From Candidatus Zixiibacteriota bacterium (GTDB lineage Bacteria > Zixibacteria > MSB-5A5 > GN15 > PGXB01), in NCBI GenBank assembly GCA_026397505.1, contig JAPLUR010000116.1, forward strand, positions 1-64,000: a stretch of DNA of 64,000 nt, written 5' to 3'. Every line of letters starts with the position of its first letter. Within the stretch, counting starts at the first letter, position 1. This document shows, one piece after another, positions 1 through 8,328 of the stretch. The translations under genes were made by a program, and so were the position numbers. The notes below the pieces were generated by a model. It worked only from the letters and a program-made list of their open reading frames with translations, had not been told where the DNA came from and ran no database searches.

Positions 1-27
1 GAGATAAATTATGTCCAGGCAAATAAT

Positions 28-51
28 AAGGGCGGTCACGTGACCGCCCTT
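28..51 (-). terminator. palindromic terminator of the speE remnant
   Basis: A perfect 24-base palindrome (AAGGGCGGTCAC / GTGACCGCCCTT) lies 40 bases past the stop of the minus-strand spermidine synthase remnant. Read on the minus strand it is followed by ATTATTT, which fits a factor-independent terminator. The complete dyad symmetry would also suit a two-way terminator or a protein-binding dyad. Confidence 0.6.
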
Positions 52-90
52 CTATGGCAAAATCAAGGATGTCAAAAATCTTCCTGCCCC

Positions 91-441
91 TTACTTGTCT
101 CCACTCAACTTCTTCACATACTCGGGAAGGCAGAACGCACCCAGATGAATATCCACATTGTAATAATTGTTCTGCAGTTTCAATGTTTTATAACGGCCAT
201 AATCGAAATCATCAATCGGATGATATTTCTTGGAGCAAAAAGCAAACGACCAGTAAGAGGAGGGGTAAATCGGCACGTGCGCCGTGTACATTTTCACGAT
301 CGGGAAAATCTGCCGCAGATTCTTATACATCTGCTTCACGGTCTCGGAATTAAAAAACGGCGATTCCGACTGCGCCACCATGATACCATCGGGACCAAGC
401 GTGTCATGCACCTTCTGGTGGAATTTCTTCTGAAACAGCTT
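91..441 (-). pseudogene. speE: spermidine synthase, 5'-truncated remnant
   Basis: The frame keeps only the C-terminal ~117 codons of a polyamine aminopropyltransferase. The typical SpeE stretch D-G-I-M-V-A-Q-S-E-S-P-F-F is followed by Y-P-S-S-Y-W-S-F-A-F-C-S-K, part of the active-site and dimer region. A full SpeE is about 280-300 residues, so the N-terminal barrel and most of the Rossmann methyltransferase-like fold are missing. Reading back past the first usable start (GTG at 411), the frame stays SpeE-like (L-F-Q-K-K-F-H-Q-K) until about 441. It then meets a stop at 454-456 inside the inverted repeat at 444-491. Sequence beyond the repeat does not look like SpeE. The gene therefore appears broken at the repeat, and a product from the GTG would be inactive. 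An assembly join at the repeat is possible but less likely. Confidence 0.75.
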
Positions 442-443
442 TC

Positions 444-491
444 GTAGGTCGGGTTACTCATTCCGACCCCGGTCGGAATGAGTAACCCGAC
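444..491 (+). repeat. REP-like palindrome, family A copy 1
   Basis: A GTAG head (444-447) is followed by a perfect 21-bp inverted repeat, arms 448-468 and 471-491, with a two-base centre. The arms begin GTCGGGTT and end AACCCGAC, the same ends as the family A copies beside the RAYT gene at 56.0 kb. The inner stem differs (ACTCATTCCGACC). It sits exactly at the break of the speE remnant. Confidence 0.75.
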
Positions 492-1061
492 ATTTAATTT
501 CTTTCGCCAAATCTACTCCCGCCTCAATTCGCTCACGGGCGGCTTCAATCTGCCCGTCGGCTATCAAATCCCTTTCCCTTCATATCAAAATCTGTAGCGC
601 ATCGATGGTGATTCGGAACCTTTCCCATTATATAGAAGGTAATTATTATGCTTTTTGCTGAAAATCGACATGTTTTCGAACGCCGGAATACGGCCATTGC
701 CCACAATAGCCCAAAAACGACGGGCCATGCCGCTCAAAACTGTGTCACATCTTCACAACTCTCTTGGGCATATTATCTTACACCGTCGGCCTTATACTTT
801 GCCCCAACGAAACTGCGCATTTTAAAAAACGAAGAAACAAACCCAATTTGCCGAACCCCTCCCGACCACCCAACCCATTTTCCGGCAACAAATAAGCAGA
901 AAGTGATCATGTTTTTTGGAGGGTCAAGAATTTAATCGACGAACCCAATTTACTTGGGTTTCGGGTGCCCCTCCGCTGCACATTTATCGTGCCGCGCGGT
1001 TCCTCAGACCCGCCGGAATAATATCAAGTGGAGTAGTTTCATCTGCCTTTATTTGGTTATG
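492..1061. other. 570-base stretch without a convincing gene
   Basis: On the minus strand, about 456-570 gives a short open stretch reading R-D-L-I-A-D-G-Q-I-E-A-A-R-E-R-I-E, which looks like a genuine helical protein tail. It is stopped upstream, so it is probably a gene relic. A plus-strand frame at 648-935 has an AGAAGG upstream, but its composition resembles no family. A small hairpin (AACCCAA / TTGGGTT, 943-961) may end the flavodoxin gene transcript, but it lacks a T run. The region looks like decayed coding DNA next to the repeat. Confidence 0.4.
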
Positions 1062-1667
1062 TCATATGGAATTCAGGCGGGAATAAAGGAGCTGCCCCAA
1101 TTGAAAAGCTTCCTGCAATTTGGCTGTGTCGCGCCGCACCGGGCCGGCCTCTTTCCAGTCGGAACCGGCATAGAATATTTTGCCGCAATTTTCGATCTCA
1201 GTCCACTTGAAAAAGCCGGCAATAACTTTGCGGGCGCACTCGAATTCTCCCCGTTCACCGCCGACCAGCGCCATGGCTCCGAGCCGTTTCTTGGTCAGGA
1301 TTCTTTTGAAATGATGCCCGGTCAGGCCCTCAAAATCGGGCGGGCAAAGGCAGTTGCATCTATCGATAAATGCCTTGGCCTGAGCCGAGACCGAGTCAAA
1401 ATAGACCGGCGAGCCGAATAGGACGATGTCGCAATTTATCAGAGTATCATAAACAGGGTAGAGGCCGTCATGGAAAAAACAGTACTCCGGGTCGGGGCTT
1501 TTGCCGCAGGCCTGGCAGGGGATATACTGCAGGTCGTTCAGCCGCACCAGCTCATTCACCGGCCGCGCCGGCGATGATTCCGCAATGCCGCGACCGATTT
1601 CGGCCAGTAAAAATTCGGTTGAACTGTTCTTAATCGGGCTGCCGCTCAGGGTCAATATCCTGGTCAT
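1062..1667 (-). CDS. flavodoxin-fold NAD(P)H-dependent oxidoreductase
   Basis: 201 residues of the NADPH-dependent FMN reductase / iron-sulfur flavoprotein superfamily. The N-terminus has the FMN phosphate-binding loop L-S-G-S-P-I-K-N-S-S-T (residues 6-16). The pattern C-Q-A-C-G...Y-C-F-F-H-D (about 52-68) is typical of iron-sulfur flavoprotein-like members, and L-F-G-S-P-V-Y-F-D-S-V-S (83-94) forms the second flavin loop. It should bind FMN in the cytoplasm and pass electrons from NAD(P)H; the substrate is unknown. ATG at 1667 has AGGAG four bases upstream. The start lies 38 bases inside the preceding ABC-F gene, so the two are probably co-translated. It is the last gene of the minus-strand run. 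Confidence 0.8.
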   Translation of the reverse strand: MTRILTLSGSPIKNSSTEFLLAEIGRGIAESSPARPVNELVRLNDLQYIPCQACGKSPDPEYCFFHDGLYPVYDTLINCDIVLFGSPVYFDSVSAQAKAFIDRCNCLCPPDFEGLTGHHFKRILTKKRLGAMALVGGERGEFECARKVIAGFFKWTEIENCGKIFYAGSDWKEAGPVRRDTAKLQEAFQLGQLLYSRLNSI

Positions 1668-3546
1668 CTATCTCCTGCAATTTTTCGAGGCGGTGATACA
1701 ATTCGAGCAGAGCCCCCTCGATACGATTTTTCTCATTGTATGCCGCCGTCAGCTTCTCCCAGTCCGTTTTGGGTATATTGGATTCAATATCTTCTTCGAG
1801 CCGCTCCAGAATCCTTTCATGATCTTTTATTCTGGACCCGACCGAGAGGATTTCCTTTTTCAACCGCCCCTTGGCCTGCGACTGTTTTTTGAAATCATAG
1901 TACTCACGAATTTTTTCCGGGTCGGTCGGTTTCTTCACCGGCAGTTCTTTTTCGGAATCCTTTTTTTCTTTGTAATAACTGTAATTGCCGCCAAAGACCC
2001 TGGCCGTGCCTCTCTCGATCGCAACAATTTTCTCGGCGACCCGGTCGAGGAAATACCGGTCATGGCTGACTATCAAGTAAGTACCATGATAATTCAGGAG
2101 CGCCTCCTCGAGCGCCTGGCGCGAATCTATATCGAGATGATTGGTGGGTTCGTCAAAGATGAGGAAATTGGCCGGAAGGAAAAGCAATTTGGCCAGCGCC
2201 AGTTTGGTTTTTTCGCCTCCGGAAAGGATCGATACTTTTTTGAGGACATCCTCGCCGCGGAATCCGAAACGGGCCAGGAATGTGCGCAGCCGTCCCGCTT
2301 CGGAAAGAGGATCGATCAGCCAGAGTTCATCCAGGACAGTGTTATCCGCATTCAGATCCGAAAGTTCTTGGTCAAAATAGGCGACATCGACTTTCTGCCC
2401 GATGCGGACAGACCCCTCCGGAATCTCCAATTCCCCGAGGATCGATTTAAGAACCGTTGTCTTCCCCGAACCGTTGGCGCCGATAAATCCGATCCGGTCG
2501 CCCCGGTAGAGAGTGAGATTGACATCAGCGACAACCGTATGGTGACCGTACCCGAAAGAGGCCGCCTCGATCGAGAGCACCTGGTTGTAGGATCTGTCGC
2601 CCGAATCGAACGCGATGGACATGCCGCTTTTCTGCGATTCCGGCAGTTCGATTCTTTTAATGCGCGAGAGATATTTCATCTTGGACTGCGCCTGCCTGGT
2701 TTTCTGCCCGGCCATGTTGCGGCGGATGAAATCCTCGATCCGCTTAATTTCCTCCTGCTGATGGCGATAGAGATGCTGAAGCTGGCTCTTGCGCTCTTCT
2801 CTTTCGGTCAGATATTTTTCCAGACCGTTGAAGTATTGGTCGATCTTCTTATTGGTCAGCTCCCAGACCTTGTTGATAGTATTATTCAGGAACGTACGGT
2901 CGTGGGAGACGATGATATAGGCTTTGTTCTGCCCTTTCAGATATTCCTCAAGCCAGATGGTGGAATCGATATCAAGATGGTTGGTCGGTTCATCGAGCAA
3001 CAGAAAATTGCTTCGTCCGATAAGAATTCGGGCCAGGGCGGCGCGATTTTTTTCACCGCCGGAGAAGCTGGCCATCCGGCTATAGAGCCGGTTCTCGGGA
3101 AAACCGAGACCGAGCAAAACTGCCTTCAATTGAGACTCAAATTCGTACCCACCCGCGGCCTCAAAGCGATGCTGAAGCTCGCCCAATTTCTCGATCAATT
3201 TCAGCGATTGTGGCTCTCTTTCCAATTCCCTTTCGACTCTCTCCATTTCCGCTTTCAGAAGGAGCAAATCCTGTCGGGCGGCGGCGACATAGTCGAAAAG
3301 TGTCGTCGCCTCGGCGCCGGAGAATTCCTGCTCCAGATACCCGATGGTGCAATTCTTGGCCCCGGTGACATTTCCCGAGTCAGGCGTGACACGTCCCGCC
3401 ATTATCTCGAAAAGGGTTGTCTTGCCGATGCCGTTCGGTCCCACCAGGCCGATACGGTCATCTTCATTAACGGAAAACGAGAGGTCATCAAAGATGACCC
3501 GATCCTCAAACTGCTTGGTGATATTTTCGCCGGCCAGGAGTGTCAT
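1630..3546 (-). CDS. ABC-F family ATPase (Uup/YdiF-like)
   Basis: 638-residue soluble protein with two ABC ATPase domains and no membrane segments, as in ABC-F factors that act on the ribosome. Domain 1 has Walker A G-P-N-G-I-G-K-T-T (about 36-44), signature S-F-S-G-G-E-K-N and Walker B L-L-L-D-E-P-T-N-H-L-D. Domain 2 has G-A-N-G-S-G-K-T-T, L-S-G-G-E-K-T-K and L-I-F-D-E-P-T-N-H-L-D. Between them is a charged helical linker (P-tIM region), and at the end a Lys/Glu-rich coiled coil like that of Uup. The frame is open upstream, but the ATG at 3546 is preferred: it overlaps the VWA gene stop as ATGA and begins the conserved domain at once. Likely role: relief of stalled ribosomes or a translation check. 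No linked antibiotic cue was seen. Confidence 0.9.
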   Translation of the reverse strand: MTLLAGENITKQFEDRVIFDDLSFSVNEDDRIGLVGPNGIGKTTLFEIMAGRVTPDSGNVTGAKNCTIGYLEQEFSGAEATTLFDYVAAARQDLLLLKAEMERVERELEREPQSLKLIEKLGELQHRFEAAGGYEFESQLKAVLLGLGFPENRLYSRMASFSGGEKNRAALARILIGRSNFLLLDEPTNHLDIDSTIWLEEYLKGQNKAYIIVSHDRTFLNNTINKVWELTNKKIDQYFNGLEKYLTEREERKSQLQHLYRHQQEEIKRIEDFIRRNMAGQKTRQAQSKMKYLSRIKRIELPESQKSGMSIAFDSGDRSYNQVLSIEAASFGYGHHTVVADVNLTLYRGDRIGFIGANGSGKTTVLKSILGELEIPEGSVRIGQKVDVAYFDQELSDLNADNTVLDELWLIDPLSEAGRLRTFLARFGFRGEDVLKKVSILSGGEKTKLALAKLLFLPANFLIFDEPTNHLDIDSRQALEEALLNYHGTYLIVSHDRYFLDRVAEKIVAIERGTARVFGGNYSYYKEKKDSEKELPVKKPTDPEKIREYYDFKKQSQAKGRLKKEILSVGSRIKDHERILERLEEDIESNIPKTDWEKLTAAYNEKNRIEGALLELYHRLEKLQEIDDQDIDPERQPD

Positions 3547-5624
3547 TGTTCTTCGAGAGTCGGTTCTTTTTCCCGCGACAATATCATCTCCACGGCCATA
3601 AGGAGCGCTGCCGCCCAGAGGAAAATTTTCCATAGCTCCCGACCGAAACGGGTTTCGGTCACAATGGCCGCGGAAGCTCTGGCATAAGGAATCACCGTGA
3701 ATTTTTCCAGACTGAGCGATTTTTTGACCTGGTCGTTAACGGCAGCCGTCAAATCTCCTTCGGAAGCGGGCACGTTGGCCGGAAAAAGATCAATAGTCCG
3801 GCGATCGTTTTTAAGCTGGTAGATTCCGGGGAAATCAATCGGGCGGCAGTCGAATATGATTTGCCCCGATTTATCGGCACCGGCGAGCGAGTATTCCTGT
3901 TCTTCCGGTGTCACCAACTGCACCGAGCCCGGTTCCACCAACCGCTCCGGCAGAGATCTGGTGATCTTTTCCCCGACATAGTTCTTCAGTTCATATGAGG
4001 AGATATCGCCGGCCAGGTATTCCATGGTGCGGATGACAAACGGTACAAAGAAAGAATGAGTGGCCAGGTCGGAATAGGCGGGAGTTATGGGAGCGGTCAG
4101 CACCATGATGCGGCCCATGCCGTGTCGTCCCTCGACCAGCGCGGGGGCACCATTGGAAAAATATGCCAGGTCGCTGTTGCCGTGGCCGTCTTTGATGGTG
4201 GGTAGAGCAAAGAATCTGAAGGTCGGCAGGTTCTCTTTTTGAGAGAAAGCAAAGGCTTTGAAAATTGGATGACCGTAGTCCAATCGCTCCAGGGTGTAAT
4301 ATCCGGCGCCGCTGAAATCGAGAGGGGGACGTTTGATTACGGTCAAATCGATTTTCGACCCGAATGCGCCATTGAAGTAATTGGCGTCGATATCGGCGCC
4401 CAGAATATAGAATAATCCGCCGCCGCCATCGGTGTAGTGCAATAGCTGCATGGTCTCGGCCGGACCGAGCACTTTTGTTCCAGCGATGACAACGACATCA
4501 TAGTCACTCAATCGAATCGATGAGAGCTGGTCGGCGGAAACGTTTTTGACCGACCAGTACCGCGCCAGCTCTTCCGAGGGCACCAGCGCCAGACGGATCA
4601 GCCCGCCGGAAGCATCTCCGCTGACGATGAGAATATTGAACTGCTGGGGAATTTTGAAAGTAAAATAGGACCGATTGTCGGGAGAAAATCCGTCATCGCC
4701 AATCTCCACCCATCCGGAGTGAAAGCCGGCGGTGGGCACGGCGTGCCGGAATGTCACTGTTTGTTTTCCCTTTGGCTCCAGCCGGAATTCGGACTGCATT
4801 ACGCGGGTGCCATCGACAAAGAGCGAGGCCAGCTGTTCGGTTTTGGTGCGATCGTCATAATTTTCGATTTCCGTCCTGACCGTGAAATCATTGCCCGCTT
4901 CAATTAGCTGGCCGCCCAGGTCGGCGTTGATCACGCCGCAATTCCCATCGGTTTCGAGCGGGAGATCCACGAAATAGATGGTTACGCCCTGCGGGGCACT
5001 GTCGGGCTGTTCCGGCAGGGAATTGATCTGGAAATCAGTAACAAGGTATAATTCCTTATTCAGGTTCCTTGCTTTGGTCAATAGCTCTGCCGCCTTTTTA
5101 AAAGCCCCGGATAATTCACTTCTCTCAAACCCCGGTTTTAAATCAGTGAGAATGCGGGAGGCCACCTCACGGTTGAAGAATTGCTCCCCGGCCGGGAAAT
5201 AGGTCTGCCGGTCGAAGGGGATTAGAATTACCTCATCAGATTGGCCGAAATTTTTCAAAATTTCTGCGACCTTATTTTTGGCTAGGTCAAACAGCTGTCC
5301 ATCCTTGACCTGCCGTTGCATCGAGGCGGAACGATCAAGCAGGATCGCCGATGAAACTCCGGCATGCGAGCCGATATAACCACCCCTGGTGGCCGGGCGG
5401 GCGAAAGCCAGCACTGCCGCCAGAATGATGAGCATGCGCAGAACCAATAAAAGCAATTGCCGGATTTTTATCCGGCGTACCTGACGTTTCTGCATCTCTT
5501 TGAGGTGCTTAAGAGATGAGAACGGTACAATCTTCACACGCCGTTTGGAGAATAGGTGAATCAGAAGGGGGATAAGCGCGGCGGCCGCGGCGATAAGGAC
5601 GGCGGAATTCAGAAAATTGAACAT
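3543..5624 (-). CDS. BatA-type N-terminal membrane and VWA domain protein
   Basis: 693 residues. The N-terminus matches the aerotolerance-regulator BatA N-terminal domain: F-N-F-L-N-S, a hydrophobic helix, L-I-H-L-F-S-K-R-R and a second helix around residues 58-75. A von Willebrand A domain follows with the MIDAS motif L-L-D-R-S-A-S-M (about 94-101). The middle resembles a glutamine-amidotransferase-like fold (V-V-V-I-A-G-T), seen in large VWA proteins of FCB bacteria. A membrane helix lies near the C-terminus (about 665-682). Known relatives sit beside MoxR ATPases and may act in envelope stress or protein maturation; no MoxR is present here. The stop overlaps the ABC-F start by four bases. 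Confidence 0.75.
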   Translation of the reverse strand: MFNFLNSAVLIAAAAALIPLLIHLFSKRRVKIVPFSSLKHLKEMQKRQVRRIKIRQLLLLVLRMLIILAAVLAFARPATRGGYIGSHAGVSSAILLDRSASMQRQVKDGQLFDLAKNKVAEILKNFGQSDEVILIPFDRQTYFPAGEQFFNREVASRILTDLKPGFERSELSGAFKKAAELLTKARNLNKELYLVTDFQINSLPEQPDSAPQGVTIYFVDLPLETDGNCGVINADLGGQLIEAGNDFTVRTEIENYDDRTKTEQLASLFVDGTRVMQSEFRLEPKGKQTVTFRHAVPTAGFHSGWVEIGDDGFSPDNRSYFTFKIPQQFNILIVSGDASGGLIRLALVPSEELARYWSVKNVSADQLSSIRLSDYDVVVIAGTKVLGPAETMQLLHYTDGGGGLFYILGADIDANYFNGAFGSKIDLTVIKRPPLDFSGAGYYTLERLDYGHPIFKAFAFSQKENLPTFRFFALPTIKDGHGNSDLAYFSNGAPALVEGRHGMGRIMVLTAPITPAYSDLATHSFFVPFVIRTMEYLAGDISSYELKNYVGEKITRSLPERLVEPGSVQLVTPEEQEYSLAGADKSGQIIFDCRPIDFPGIYQLKNDRRTIDLFPANVPASEGDLTAAVNDQVKKSLSLEKFTVIPYARASAAIVTETRFGRELWKIFLWAAALLMAVEMILSREKEPTLEEQ

Positions 5625-5642
5625 AGGGAAAACAAAATGCTG

Positions 5643-7559
5643 TTAATTACTGTATGGCTTATCGATATATTTCATGCACAGTTCACGCTGGTATACCGCC
5701 AGAGGATTTTTCAATCCCTCCTGATAATACTCGATAGCCCGCCGGCGGTCTTTCTTGAGATCGTACAGATTTCCCAGGGCAAGCACGGCCTCGCCACGAT
5801 AGTACGTTCTTTGCTCCGTAAAAAGGGCTGACTCAAGAAATTGGGCGCCATTATCATATTCTTTGAGGCCGAGATAAGCCAGTCCCGCCCGGAGTTTTTG
5901 AGCGGGGTCATCGGGGGCCTTGTTAACCAGATCCAGAGCCCAAGTGAGGGCATCGGAATAGTACCGATTGGCGAGTGTCGAATCGTAATTTTTCCCCCGG
6001 GCGCCGAGCATCTTCCCCAGGAAGAGGAGGAATTCAATCTTTCCGGGAATCGATTTCTCCATGCTGTAATAATTCTGAGCGGTCTTGACAGCGCCGGCTG
6101 TGTCGCCCCGAACGGCCATGATTCTCGCCTGCAGAAGCCGGGCGGTGGCATAGGTGGTGTCAATGGTGCAAACCGAATCGAATGCTTTCCAGGACTGATC
6201 GTATCGCCCGTCGATAAGAAGAAGAATCCCCAATATCTGGAAATAGACCGCGCGGGCGGAATCAATGGCGATCAATCTGCGGTACCCTTCCTCCGCCTGA
6301 TAATAATGGCCGTATTGATAATAGGTCAGAGCCAGTTTTTTCCAAGTATCGGCCGAATCAGCGCGTGTCTGATCGTACTTGGTCATTTCCTGATAATATT
6401 CAATTTGCCTGTCGAATTGGAAAATCGCTCCGGCCCGATTGGCGTAGAAGTCAAAGATCGCCCGGTTCAGCGACAATGTGTCGATATAATGCCGCCATAA
6501 TGATTGAAGAGAATCAATCGGTCGGCCATAAATCTCCTCCATAACAGGAGGTATCGTCAGGTCATCGGACCTCTCATAAAGCGATTTGACCTTGCCGATC
6601 CCATAAGTGTCGGCCAGATATTTCACAAAGGAAGCGGCCGTGACCTCCGCGGCGTGCGGGTCGGCGGTCAGATATCCCGAGGTGGTCAATATCTTTTTTA
6701 TCTCGGGAAGATTACTCTGGGCTTTGATTTTTCTTATTTCATACAGGGAAAAATCGAAATAACCGGCCAAACCCTCTACCAGGAAAGGCGGGGCGTAGCC
6801 CCAGACGCGAAGAAGCCTCAGGATATTGGGCAAGATAGCATCGACTGAAACGTAATCGTGGTTATAGATAGTATAGATGCTGGAGCGGCCGGGATCAATG
6901 GCGTAGCCGAATCGTTTATCCCAATTGATGGAGGGCGAGGCGCAGGGAGTTAAGTAAAGATTGATCTTGCCGGTGGTGCTTATTTCCAGCGCATCGCGAA
7001 AGCGAACATAATCGGTTTCGATATAATTCTTGATATTATTCCAGTGGAAATCGGCCAGGGAATTTTTAATAAAGTAAAAATTGAAATTGGTCGATGGGTC
7101 GGAGGCGTATTGACTCTCTATTTCCGGATCATGGATGCAGAGAGCCGTATCGAGTGTCACTCTTCCACGAGGGCTGATCAGGAGTTGATAGAGGGAATTG
7201 TTTTTACCCGGTATATTTTCGATACGTGCGGGGAGATTGTACTCTACGCTGAACCGCTCGGCCTGCATGTAAGGAGTGGCCCCGATGGTTGTCAGATGGA
7301 CCGTAAATTCCACTTTCTGGCTGTCGGCGGCGGCGACGGCAATATCAAGATTTGCATTAACAAGAAAGGTCTTTATTTTCCGGCCGGTGAGGACATTGAT
7401 TGTATCTCGGTCAATTTCGAAATATTTATCAAGAGCGGCCGGTTTTTGACGGACAATCAGTTCAAACTCCACCCCGTTGGCGGCGGAAAGTGCGGAGGCG
7501 GCGGTTCCGATCGTGAAGGACAGCAGCAGGAGTGACAGAATCAATATATCTCTTTTCAT
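5643..7559 (-). CDS. secreted TPR protein with peptidase-MA-like N-terminus
   Basis: About 638 residues from ATG 7559, which has AGGTG upstream and starts a clear signal peptide (M-K-R-D-I-L-I-L-S-L-L-L-L). The frame is open 20 codons further upstream, but that part is not signal-like. The first half has the layout of the peptidase MA (gluzincin) group, with the C-terminal landmark F-L-V-E-G-L-A-G-Y-F. The preceding helix, where HExxH is expected, reads D-A-I-L-P-N-I-L and lacks the zinc histidines, so it is probably inactive. The second half (about 370-630) holds tetratricopeptide repeats. It is likely a periplasmic scaffold. It starts 40 bases after comB and ends 18 bases before the VWA gene. 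Confidence 0.65.
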   Translation of the reverse strand: MKRDILILSLLLLSFTIGTAASALSAANGVEFELIVRQKPAALDKYFEIDRDTINVLTGRKIKTFLVNANLDIAVAAADSQKVEFTVHLTTIGATPYMQAERFSVEYNLPARIENIPGKNNSLYQLLISPRGRVTLDTALCIHDPEIESQYASDPSTNFNFYFIKNSLADFHWNNIKNYIETDYVRFRDALEISTTGKINLYLTPCASPSINWDKRFGYAIDPGRSSIYTIYNHDYVSVDAILPNILRLLRVWGYAPPFLVEGLAGYFDFSLYEIRKIKAQSNLPEIKKILTTSGYLTADPHAAEVTAASFVKYLADTYGIGKVKSLYERSDDLTIPPVMEEIYGRPIDSLQSLWRHYIDTLSLNRAIFDFYANRAGAIFQFDRQIEYYQEMTKYDQTRADSADTWKKLALTYYQYGHYYQAEEGYRRLIAIDSARAVYFQILGILLLIDGRYDQSWKAFDSVCTIDTTYATARLLQARIMAVRGDTAGAVKTAQNYYSMEKSIPGKIEFLLFLGKMLGARGKNYDSTLANRYYSDALTWALDLVNKAPDDPAQKLRAGLAYLGLKEYDNGAQFLESALFTEQRTYYRGEAVLALGNLYDLKKDRRRAIEYYQEGLKNPLAVYQRELCMKYIDKPYSN

Positions 7560-7599
7560 AATCACCTGTTTTACGTGAAAAATGGCCTCCCGGCCCAAA

Positions 7600-8328
7600 T
7601 TAAACGCTTTCGAGCACAAGTCGGCTGTCTTTCAAAATCGGCAGAACGGGCAGCGAGTCGATTTCGCCGGCCATGGTCACATCTTTCTCGAAACCCAGCT
7701 TGACCAAATGGCGGCCATGTTCTCCCCGGGCTATTGTTTTCTGCAGGGCGCGGCTGTTGCTTCGGTAAAGAAGCAGGGCCAGTGTGGCGGCATCATTCAA
7801 CTCGAGTTCCAGTTTTGCCTCGGCGGCAAGTTTATGAAGCAGCATCCCGCCACAGAGAGTATCCTCAATGGAGAAATCGCCATCCTGTCCGGAGCAAAGA
7901 ATGGCCAGGTCCTGTTCGGCCTGCGCCACCCGTTGCACGACTGCGGAGATATTGACCAGCGCCCCGGTAATGATCAGTTTTGATGCGCCGGCCCGATTAT
8001 ATCCCTTGGTACCATTGGAAGTCGTAAAAATGACCGTTTTCCCACTCACTTTGTCTTCGGTATACTCAAAAGGAGAGTTTCCAAGATCAAAACCGTCGAT
8101 TTTGATTCCTCCCCGTTCCCCCCCCAGAATGGTTGATTCGACACCGATTTTGGAACGCATCTCGGCCGCTTCGCCAGATCCAACTACCGGGATTACGGCT
8201 CGGGCGCCCGATTTAAGAGCCTGACAGATGGTCGTCGAGGCTCTCAGGACATCGATCACAACGACCGTTTTGCCGGCGAGGCGGGTTTCGCCGACCGGTT
8301 CGGGGATTAGAAATAAATCAGCGTGCAT
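7600..8328 (-). CDS. comB: 2-phosphosulfolactate phosphatase family protein
   Basis: 242 residues, the usual length for ComB (EC 3.1.3.71). Family motifs visible are V-V-V-I-D-V-L-R-A-S-T-T near residue 23, G-E-R-G-G about 70, G-F-D-L-G-N-S-P about 80, T-T-S-N-G-T about 102 and a C-terminal E-D-T-L-C-G-G-M. ComB removes phosphate from 2-phospho-3-sulfolactate in coenzyme M synthesis. In most bacteria that carry it there is no coenzyme M and the true substrate is uncertain, and no ComA or ComC is visible here. ATG 8328 directly follows the gcvT stop (TAA then ATG), so the two are one transcript. Confidence 0.85.
   Translation of the reverse strand: MHADLFLIPEPVGETRLAGKTVVVIDVLRASTTICQALKSGARAVIPVVGSGEAAEMRSKIGVESTILGGERGGIKIDGFDLGNSPFEYTEDKVSGKTVIFTTSNGTKGYNRAGASKLIITGALVNISAVVQRVAQAEQDLAILCSGQDGDFSIEDTLCGGMLLHKLAAEAKLELELNDAATLALLLYRSNSRALQKTIARGEHGRHLVKLGFEKDVTMAGEIDSLPVLPILKDSRLVLESV

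Noticed and set aside
456-570. Minus-strand helical peptide before the speE break as an intact small gene
   Set aside because: There is a stop immediately upstream and no start or ribosome site. It ends inside the inverted repeat, so it is at most a relic.
648-935. Plus-strand 95-codon frame with AGAAGG upstream
   Set aside because: Unusual composition, no helix or strand pattern and no known motif; treated as chance in decayed DNA.
1501-3687. Long plus-strand open frame of about 728 codons
   Set aside because: It lies wholly opposite the ABC-F gene, whose motifs are clear. The frame is a mirror of biased codon use in a GC-moderate gene.
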